NCBI GenBank assembly: GCA_015487455.1
Contig: WFPR01000215.1
Span: 1 to 5,619 of the forward strand
From: Candidatus Bipolaricaulota bacterium
Lineage (GTDB): Bacteria > Bipolaricaulota > Bipolaricaulia > RBG-16-55-9
Reading direction: 5' to 3'
DNA: 5,619 nt
The position numbers and the translations under genes are program-made. The notes beneath the pieces were generated by a model. It was not told where the DNA came from. It saw only the letters and a list, made by a program, of their open reading frames with translations, and did no database searches. Below are positions 1 to 4,821 of this stretch, piece after piece (position 1 is the stretch's first letter; each line of letters begins with the position of its first letter).

Positions 1-1940
1 ATCAGCGCGTTCTGCCTCAACCAAGTCGACTTCCCCGACATGTTGGGGCCGGTGAGCACCACCAGCGTCTCGTCCTCGTCGAGATGAAGATCGTTGGGCA
101 CGAACGGCGGCTCCTTCTGGACGGCCTCGATCACGGGGTGGCGCCCCTCCTCGATGTGGATCTCGCGCTTGTCCGTGAACGCGGGCCGTGCGTAGCCCCG
201 CCTCTTGGCCACCTCCGCCAGCGCCGCGTAGACGTCCAGCTCGGCCAGTGCCTGGGCCAGCCGCTTGACCTCGTCCACCCGGGCCGCCACCCGATCCCGC
301 AGCCGGCAGAACAGCTCGTACTCCAAGCGTTGAGCCCGCTCCTGGGCCGATAGAATTTTCTCCTCGTAGCTCTTGAGCTCCGGCGTGACGTAGCGCTCGG
401 CCTGCGTGAGCGTCTGCTTGCGGATGTAATTCGAGGGCACGCGATTCGTGTGCGCCTTGGTCACCTCAATGTAGTACCCGAAGACGGTGTTGTAGCCCAC
501 CTTAAGCGACGGAATCTGGGTGCGCTCGCGCTCTTGCTGTTCGAGCTCCAGAATCTTCTGCTTGTACTTGCGCTCTTGGGCCTTGAGCGCGTCCAGCTCG
601 GGCAGGCAGCCCTCGCGGAAGATGCCGCCCTCCTTGAGGGTGAGGGGCGCGTCGTCGCGCAGCGCGCGCAGCTCCCGCGCGACCTCCTCGAGCCGCAGCC
701 CCTCGAGCGTTTGGAGCAGCTCGTGGAGGCGCTTGGGGACGCGTTGAGGGCGTTGAGCGCTTTGAGCGCGATCGAGCAGCGCCCGCAGCTGCGCCTTGAG
801 CTGGGGGAGGCGCTCGAGCGACCGCCCCAGCGCCAGGAGATCGCGGGGCGTGGCCCGGCGGGTCCCGAGCTTCCCGGCCAGGCGCTCGACGTCGTGCACC
901 TGCGCGAGAAGATCGCGCAGCTCGCGGCGGGCCAGCTCGTTCTGGTGGAACAGCTCAACGGCGTCGAGGCGCGCCTCGATGGCCCGCCGGTCGAGCAGGG
1001 GGGCCAGCAGCCAGCGGCGGAGCAGGCGCGCCCCCATCCCCGTGACCGTCTCGTCCAGGACGCTCAGCAGGGTGTTCTTCCCCTCGCCGGTGCGCAGCTC
1101 CTGCACCAGCTCCAAATTGCGCTGGGTGAAGGGGTCGAGCTGCAGGAACTCGAGCGTGGAGTAGAACGTCGGGGCGCTTAAGTGCTGCAAGCCCTCCTTC
1201 TGCGTCTCCTTGAGATAGGCGAGCAGCCCCCCGGCCGCCCTGGCCGCCAGCGCCCGATCCGTGAGCCCCAAGCCCTCGAGAGAGATCAGCCCGAAGTGCT
1301 CCTTGAGGATGTCGGGCGAGAACTCGTGCGGGGGACGGGAAGTGAGCGCCGGGGCGCGCCCGACGTCTCGGGCTTCAGCATTAAGGCTAAAGTCGAGCTC
1401 AAGCGCGAGGCCCTCGGGCAGGACCAGCTCGGCGGGCTGCAGCCGGGCCAGCTCGTGCCGGGCCTCCTCCGGCGACGCGACCTCCGTGGCGCGGAACTCG
1501 CCCGTCGAGACGTCCGCGTAGGCCAGCCCGACCCGCTTGTCGCCGTACAGGGCCACGAGGTAGTGCCCCCGACCGGGCTCGAGCGCGTCGTCGTCGAGCA
1601 CGGTGCCCGGGGTGATGACCCGCACCACGTCCCGCTCGACGAGGCCCTTGGCCTCCTTGGGGTCTTGGAGTTGATCGCAGAGCGCGACCTTGTAGCCCTT
1701 CTTCAGCAGGCGGTTGATGTAAGCGCTCGCTTTTTTGACGGGCACCCCGGCCATCGGGGCGCCCTCGCGCTGCGTCAGCACCAAGTCGAGTTCGCGGGCG
1801 CACAGCTCCGCGTCCTCGTAGAACGTCTCGTAGAAGTCCCCCAGCTGGAAGAACAGCACGACGTCCCGATGGCGGCTCTTGATCTGGAGGTACTGCCGCA
1901 TCATCGGGGTGAGCTTTTGGGCCTTCTTTTGAGCCGTCAT
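1..1940 (-). CDS. mutS: DNA mismatch repair protein MutS (3' end outside window)
   Basis: MutS is the ATPase that recognises base mismatches and small loops and recruits MutL. The reading frame is open without a stop from the ATG at 1938-1940 to the window edge, giving 646 codons. Known MutS proteins are about 850-900 residues, so roughly the last 200-250 (most of the ATPase domain, Walker B and the C-terminal dimer region) lie outside. The N-terminal mismatch-binding domain has GDFYETF at residues 34-40, which carries the Phe-x-Glu mismatch-reading motif (F36, E38, the same numbering as E. coli). A connector segment follows (ITPGTVLDDD), then the helical core, lever and clamp region (for example FGYYIEVTKAH). 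Walker A, GPNMSGKST, lies at about residues 631-639 with K637, followed by WLRQNAL. The start is fixed because an in-frame TGA lies just two codons upstream. It sits 3 nt after the membrane-protein gene, so the two are probably one transcript. The Shine-Dalgarno is weak (GGTG). Identification is secure. Confidence 0.97.
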   Translation of the reverse strand, partial: MTAQKKAQKLTPMMRQYLQIKSRHRDVVLFFQLGDFYETFYEDAELCARELDLVLTQREGAPMAGVPVKKASAYINRLLKKGYKVALCDQLQDPKEAKGLVERDVVRVITPGTVLDDDALEPGRGHYLVALYGDKRVGLAYADVSTGEFRATEVASPEEARHELARLQPAELVLPEGLALELDFSLNAEARDVGRAPALTSRPPHEFSPDILKEHFGLISLEGLGLTDRALAARAAGGLLAYLKETQKEGLQHLSAPTFYSTLEFLQLDPFTQRNLELVQELRTGEGKNTLLSVLDETVTGMGARLLRRWLLAPLLDRRAIEARLDAVELFHQNELARRELRDLLAQVHDVERLAGKLGTRRATPRDLLALGRSLERLPQLKAQLRALLDRAQSAQRPQRVPKRLHELLQTLEGLRLEEVARELRALRDDAPLTLKEGGIFREGCLPELDALKAQERKYKQKILELEQQERERTQIPSLKVGYNTVFGYYIEVTKAHTNRVPSNYIRKQTLTQAERYVTPELKSYEEKILSAQERAQRLEYELFCRLRDRVAARVDEVKRLAQALAELDVYAALAEVAKRRGYARPAFTDKREIHIEEGRHPVIEAVQKEPPFVPNDLHLDEDETLVVLTGPNMSGKSTWLRQNAL

Positions 1941-1943
1941 CGC

Positions 1944-2507
1944 TCACCGCGCGAACTTGACCGCGATATCCAAGATCACCCAAGGGAGCTTCGAAACGAC
2001 GTAAATGCCGGTCACAACGAGCATGATCAAGGCTGCGGAGGTGTACCTCAAGCGCCCTGGAAGCACCCCCCGCTCGAAGGCTCCTTGAAACAGCTCCATC
2101 CCGATTCGGCTCCAGCACCATTGGAGCCAAAGGGCGCCCGCCAGCACGAAGTACGCGAGCAAAAGCGGAACACCAAAGAGGCTAAAATAGATCCCAAACG
2201 TGAAGCCAGCGATCGGGCTGCGCGAGGACGCCATGAAGAGCCAAGCGGCCAGCACCGCGAGCACAACGGGCACGCCGATCCAAACGACGATAGACCAGAC
2301 AAAACGCAGAGATGTGGAGTAGCGCAAGTTGCGTTGAACGAGCCCTCGTTCAACGAGCCCCGGGAAGACGTGACGAGCAAGCAAGCTCCAAAGTGCTTTC
2401 AGGAGCAGCGCGACCAGAAAGAAAGCCACTATAAAGCTTAGCGCGGCAAGGATCATACCCTGCGACGCCAACACCGAGGTGCCCGAGGCTCCCCTTAAGC
2501 CCCCCAT
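1944..2507 (-). CDS. Unrecognised four-helix membrane protein with duplicated 92-residue unit
   Basis: I do not recognise a family. The 187-residue product is very hydrophobic. Likely membrane helices lie near residues 17-38, 69-92, 103-129 and 158-173, joined by basic loops. The two loops after helices 1 and 3 match each other. F48-x-G50-x-x-E53-R54-G55 and L61-R62-Y63 recur as F140-x-G142-x-x-E145-R146-G147 and L153-R154-Y155, exactly 92 residues later. W40-S41 also recurs as W132-S133. The protein therefore looks like a tandem duplication of a two-helix unit. The ATG at 2505-2507 is preferred because AAGGTGA (2513-2519 on the plus strand) lies 5 nt upstream of it. A GTG three codons earlier would overlap that Shine-Dalgarno. 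The TGA stop is 3 nt before mutS and in the same frame, which suggests an operon, although no role in repair is implied. GC is near 50-55%, visibly lower than mutS. Confidence 0.85.
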   Translation of the reverse strand: MGGLRGASGTSVLASQGMILAALSFIVAFFLVALLLKALWSLLARHVFPGLVERGLVQRNLRYSTSLRFVWSIVVWIGVPVVLAVLAAWLFMASSRSPIAGFTFGIYFSLFGVPLLLAYFVLAGALWLQWCWSRIGMELFQGAFERGVLPGRLRYTSAALIMLVVTGIYVVSKLPWVILDIAVKFAR

Positions 2508-2512
2508 AGAGA

Positions 2513-2519
2513 TCACCTT
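2513..2519 (-). promoter_or_regulatory. Shine-Dalgarno of the membrane-protein gene
   Basis: Minus-strand AAGGTGA lies 5 nt before the ATG at 2505-2507. It decides between that ATG and the GTG at 2514-2516, which lies inside the Shine-Dalgarno itself. Confidence 0.6.
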
Positions 2520-2524
2520 AGGCG

Positions 2525-2553
2525 ATTATCAACCTTAACCCGGAAGGAGGCAA
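2525..2553 (-). promoter_or_regulatory. Predicted sigma-70-type promoter for the membrane protein-mutS operon
   Basis: On the minus strand, TTGCCT (plus 2548-2553, 4 of 6 matches to TTGACA) is followed after exactly 17 bp by GATAAT (plus 2525-2530, 5 of 6 matches to TATAAT). Transcription would begin near 2518, giving a very short leader that starts at or in the Shine-Dalgarno. That makes the exact start uncertain. The -35 box overlaps the hairpin and ribosome-binding region of the divergent dipeptidase gene. Confidence 0.5.
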
Positions 2554-2559
2554 CCTTCC
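2542..2559 (+). promoter_or_regulatory. Ribosome-binding site within a small hairpin, dipeptidase gene
   Basis: GGAAGGAGG (2542-2550) is a near-perfect Shine-Dalgarno ending 9 nt before the TTG at 2560, and it is the main reason for choosing that start. GGAAGG (2542-2547) is perfectly complementary to CCTTCC (2554-2559) across a 6-nt loop. The Shine-Dalgarno could therefore fold into a 6-bp stem that ends directly at the start codon. Whether it folds in the cell is inference. Confidence 0.45.
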
Positions 2560-3375
2560 TTGAAAAGGGCCTTGAAAGGGGGGTGGGGATCAAGTAATGT
2601 GTGCCCTACGAACATGCAGGGGAAGCGCAAGCGCCGTCGGCGAAGGGGCTCCGTCGTCGAGCCGATCCGCGAGCTGGAGCGCATTCAGATCATTGAGTGC
2701 GGCGAGCCGCTCGTCCCGCTCAAGGAGCGCTGCCCCGAGATTGTGCTCACGGACGAGCCCGACCGTCAGGGGAACCCCCGGCTCTTCTTCGTCCGCGAGA
2801 CCGTCGCCCGGATGCTCAACGAGGCGCAGGCGCTCCTCCCCAAGGGCTATCGCTTGAAGGTCTGGAGCGCCTACCGCACGCTGGACTACCAGCGCTTCAT
2901 CTATCGCGAGGTGTACGAGCGCTTCAAGCGCGAGCACCCCGAGTGGCCCGAGAACATCTTGAGGCGCCAGACGAACCGCTTCGTCCACCCGCCCGACGCG
3001 AAAGCCCCGCCGGGCCACTGCACCGGCGGGGCCGTCGACCTCACGATCGTCGGCCCCGACGGGCGCGAGCTCGACATGACCTCGCCCTACAGCGCCGAGG
3101 TCCCCGAGCGGATGCTCACCGCCGAGACGTTCAGCCCCAAGATCAGCCCGCAGGCCCGCAAGAACCGCGAGCTGCTGCTCCGGGTCATGACGGCCGTGGG
3201 CTTCACGAACTACGCGGGCGAGTGGTGGCACTTCTCCTACGGGGACAGCGGCTGGGCCTGGCGCCTGGGGAGAAAGACGGCGATCTACGGCCTGGCCGAG
3301 CCGACTCCAGACATCTTGGAGGTCCTCGAGCGCGCTAGGAGTAGTGCTTCAGCGTCAGCGACAGGAGCCGCTTGA
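2560..3375 (+). CDS. ddpX: D-alanyl-D-alanine dipeptidase, VanX/DdpX type (peptidase M15)
   Basis: This is a zinc dipeptidase predicted to hydrolyse D-Ala-D-Ala. In VanX this removes vancomycin-sensitive precursors, and in DdpX it serves D-Ala recycling. The zinc-site signature is present: GHCTGGAVD with H153 and D160, and EWWHFSYGD with catalytic-base candidate E221 and ligand H224. VWSAYRT carries the conserved arginine R106. The 271 residues exceed VanX (about 202) because of an N-terminal extension with a run KRKRRRRRG (22-30) and an Ala/Ser-rich tail (261-271). No signal peptide is seen, so it is probably cytoplasmic. The TTG start is chosen for its strong Shine-Dalgarno. GTG at 2599 and ATG at 2614 are in-frame alternatives and would lose no catalytic residue. 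No vanH or vanA neighbour is present, so glycopeptide resistance is not indicated. The last 41 bp overlap the convergent repressor gene. Related M15 enzymes with other D,D- or L,D-specificities remain possible. Confidence 0.9.
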   Translation: MKRALKGGWGSSNVCPTNMQGKRKRRRRRGSVVEPIRELERIQIIECGEPLVPLKERCPEIVLTDEPDRQGNPRLFFVRETVARMLNEAQALLPKGYRLKVWSAYRTLDYQRFIYREVYERFKREHPEWPENILRRQTNRFVHPPDAKAPPGHCTGGAVDLTIVGPDGRELDMTSPYSAEVPERMLTAETFSPKISPQARKNRELLLRVMTAVGFTNYAGEWWHFSYGDSGWAWRLGRKTAIYGLAEPTPDILEVLERARSSASASATGAA

Positions 3376-3604
3376 GGCGCTCGACGTCCTCCGCCGCTTG
3401 ACCGCCCCCCTCCCGCAGGCAGCCGTCCAGCCGCCCCTCGAGCAGCCTGGCCATCACTTGGTTGACGGCGGCCTTCAGGGCCGCCAGCTGGACGATGATC
3501 TGGTCGTCAGGCTCCTGGCGCTCGATCATCCCCGCCACCCCGCGGACGTGGCCCTCCAGGCGGTGGAGACGGTTGATCAGCTCTCGCCGCAGCTCCTCCG
3601 ACAT
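3335..3604 (-). CDS. CsoR/RcnR/FrmR-family transcriptional repressor with reduced ligand set
   Basis: This 89-residue all-helical protein belongs to the DUF156 family of small tetrameric repressors that sense Cu(I), Ni/Co, persulfide or formaldehyde. The family core is clear: INRLHRLEGHVRGVAGMIE (10-28), then QLAALKAAVNQVM (39-51) and LLEGRLDGC (54-62). Aligned without gaps to M. tuberculosis CsoR, its Cys36-His61-Cys65 copper site becomes D33, R58 and C62, so only one ligand survives and the inducer cannot be called. The ATG at 3602-3604 has AAGGGGG (plus 3610-3616) 5 nt upstream. The gene converges on the dipeptidase gene, overlapping it by 41 bp, and is divergent from lgt. No transporter or copper chaperone is adjacent. 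Autoregulation is likely by family precedent, and an 11-bp direct repeat covers its predicted promoter. Family assignment is confident, but specificity is unknown. Confidence 0.92.
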   Translation of the reverse strand: MSEELRRELINRLHRLEGHVRGVAGMIERQEPDDQIIVQLAALKAAVNQVMARLLEGRLDGCLREGGGQAAEDVERLKRLLSLTLKHYS

Positions 3605-3650
3605 GATCGCCCCCTTCGAGTTTTTCGATCGTCGAGCCTTCGCCTCGGTC

Positions 3651-3672
3651 CCCGTCTAAGTCCCGTCTAAGT
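3651..3672. repeat. Two exact adjacent 11-bp direct repeats, candidate operator
   Basis: CCCGTCTAAGT occurs at 3651-3661 and again, with no spacer, at 3662-3672. Read on the minus strand it is ACTTAGACGGG twice, ending in a G tract. The array overlaps the predicted -10 box and start point of the CsoR-like gene, the position expected for an autoregulatory operator. The 11-bp period puts both copies on about the same face of the helix. The operator role is inference. Confidence 0.5.
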
Positions 3673-3697
3673 TAAGCGCGCTCGGCGCCGGTCTCAA
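3669..3697 (-). promoter_or_regulatory. Predicted promoter of the CsoR-like gene
   Basis: Minus-strand TTGAGA (plus 3692-3697, 5 of 6 matches to TTGACA) is followed after 17 bp by TAACTT (plus 3669-3674), which fits the relaxed TAnnnT -10 form. Transcription would start near 3662, about 58 nt before the ATG and inside the 11-bp repeat array. Confidence 0.4.
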
Positions 3698-3727
3698 CCC
3701 CACCTCAACAAACACAGCGCAGCTCGC

Positions 3728-3756
3728 TTGACGGCCCCCTCCGGATCTCCTAGAAT
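3728..3756 (+). promoter_or_regulatory. Predicted sigma-70-type promoter of lgt
   Basis: TTGACG (3728-3733, 5 of 6 matches) and TAGAAT (3751-3756, 5 of 6 matches) are separated by exactly 17 bp, the best promoter-like match noticed in the window. The start point would be near 3763, leaving a leader of about 95 nt before lgt. That leader contains a 7-bp inverted repeat (CGTTCGA 3772-3778, TCGAACG 3791-3797) and a purine-rich array. Confidence 0.65.
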
Positions 3757-3807
3757 TCTTCAAGCCTTGGGCGTTCGAGCCGAAGCCGAGTCGAACGGCG
3801 CGCGAGC

Positions 3808-3843
3808 GGGAACGAGAACGAGAGCGAGAGCAAGGGCAAGAGG
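3808..3843 (+). repeat. Degenerate purine-rich hexanucleotide array in the lgt leader
   Basis: Six successive 6-mers, GGGAAC, GAGAAC, GAGAGC, GAGAGC, AAGGGC and AAGAGG, fit a RRGRRS pattern and run into the lgt Shine-Dalgarno AGGAGGT (3841-3847). The strand is almost free of T and would be poorly structured as RNA. It may help ribosome loading or may only be slippage-derived sequence. Confidence 0.45.
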
Positions 3844-3858
3844 AGGTCAAGCCACGCC

Positions 3859-4713
3859 ATGAGTCCCGTCATCGTCGAGATCGGGCCCGTCCAGATCCGC
3901 TGGTACGGGCTGATGTACGTGGTGGCCATCGTCGTGGGCCTCGTCCTCACGCACCACGAGGTCAAGCGCCGCAAGCTCCCCCTCTCCCTCGACGACCTGC
4001 TCGACTTCGTGCTCCTCACCATCCCCCTGGCCATCGTGTTCGCCCGGCTCTACTACGTGGTGTTTCGCTGGGACTACTACGGGCAGAACCCGGGCGACAT
4101 CGTCAAGATCTGGGAGGGCGGGCTCGCGATCCACGGGGGGCTCCTCGGCGGGGCGCTGGCCCTCTGGATCTTCTCCAAGTGGAAGAAGGTCTCGTTCTGG
4201 CAGTTTGCCGACACGATCGCCCCGGCGGTGGTGCTGGGGCAGGCGCTCGGGCGCTTCGGCAACTTCATGAACGGCGACGCCTACGGCACGCCCACCGACC
4301 TGCCCTGGGGGATCGTCTTCCCGCGGAACTCCCCGGCCGGACAGGCGTACCCCGAGCTGCACCTCCACCCCTCGATGCTCTACGAGATGGTCGGCGACCT
4401 GCTCATCTTCGGGCTGCTCTGGTGGCTGCGGACGAAGCCGTTCAAGCCGGGCTTCTTGGTCTCGCTGTACGTGGTGCTTTATTCAGCCCTGCGCTTCGTG
4501 GTGGAGTTCACGCGAGGGGACGCGCTCTGCCTGCTCACGGGCACGGCGTGCATCACGGGGGCGACGACGTTCCTGGAGTCGCTGCGCACCGCCCAGGTCG
4601 TGAGCGTGATCCTGATCCTCGTCTTCGGCTGGCTGATCGTCTCGCGGCGCCTCTGGGAGCAGCAACCCGCCACGGCGAGCGAGGCCGCCTCTACGTCCAC
4701 GTCTGAATCTTGA
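3859..4713 (+). CDS. lgt: Prolipoprotein diacylglyceryl transferase (phosphatidylglycerol:prolipoprotein)
   Basis: Lgt is the inner-membrane enzyme that moves diacylglycerol from phosphatidylglycerol to the lipobox cysteine, the first step of lipoprotein maturation. The 284 residues match the usual length. Family motifs appear in order: IRWYGLMY (13-20, Y16 equivalent to E. coli Y26), GGLAIHGG (87-94, H92 equivalent to H103), the signature GRFGNFMNGDAYG (131-143, with R132, N135 and G143), HPSMLYE (170-176), and RFVVEFTR (212-219), matching the E. coli R239/E243 region. About seven membrane helices are expected, for example at 18-34, 47-68, 89-106, 116-134, 177-191, 197-213 and 241-260. One signature residue is conservatively changed: D140 where E. 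coli has E151. The ATG has AGGAGGT (3841-3847) 11 nt upstream. The C-terminal tail after residue 265 is Ala/Ser/Thr-rich and probably disordered. It is divergent from the CsoR-like gene with its own promoter, and appears monocistronic. Confidence 0.97.
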   Translation: MSPVIVEIGPVQIRWYGLMYVVAIVVGLVLTHHEVKRRKLPLSLDDLLDFVLLTIPLAIVFARLYYVVFRWDYYGQNPGDIVKIWEGGLAIHGGLLGGALALWIFSKWKKVSFWQFADTIAPAVVLGQALGRFGNFMNGDAYGTPTDLPWGIVFPRNSPAGQAYPELHLHPSMLYEMVGDLLIFGLLWWLRTKPFKPGFLVSLYVVLYSALRFVVEFTRGDALCLLTGTACITGATTFLESLRTAQVVSVILILVFGWLIVSRRLWEQQPATASEAASTSTSES

Positions 4714-4821
4714 GTCCTGAACCGAACGTGACGTACGGGCGACGCAGCGAAGGGGCTGGCGCTCGGCCGTGGGCTCGGACTGAGGAGACGGGGCCGGGCC
4801 GAGTCGTGAAATCGTTGCGCC

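Noticed and set aside
450..1181. Plus-strand open frame of 243 codons.
   Set aside because: It is an antisense shadow of mutS with low-complexity Leu/Glu/Gln sequence and no recognisable domain. The minus strand carries unmistakable MutS motifs.
1182..2441. Long plus-strand open frame of 419 codons.
   Set aside because: It runs antisense to mutS and the membrane gene, has no family motif, and its Arg/Gln/Glu-rich composition is what a GC-rich coding strand gives in reverse.
2597..2857. ATG at 2597 preceded by a G-rich stretch, in another frame from the dipeptidase.
   Set aside because: The product is Ser/Arg low-complexity sequence, and the dipeptidase frame holds all catalytic motifs.
2590..3231. 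Minus-strand open frame of 213 codons.
   Set aside because: It lies opposite the catalytic core of the dipeptidase, whose zinc motifs are intact. The reverse translation shows no family features.
2560..3375. Part of a vancomycin-resistance cluster.
   Set aside because: VanX homologues are widespread as lone genes. No VanH, VanA, VanR or VanS homologue lies in the window.
3847..4368. Minus-strand open frame of 173 codons.
   Set aside because: It is antisense to lgt, very acidic/Val/Pro-rich, and would be a shadow of the secure lgt reading frame.
4762..4803. Possible terminator after lgt: CTCGGCC paired with GGCCGAG.
   Set aside because: The stem is only 7 bp with a 28-nt loop and no T-run follows, so it is not convincing as an intrinsic terminator.
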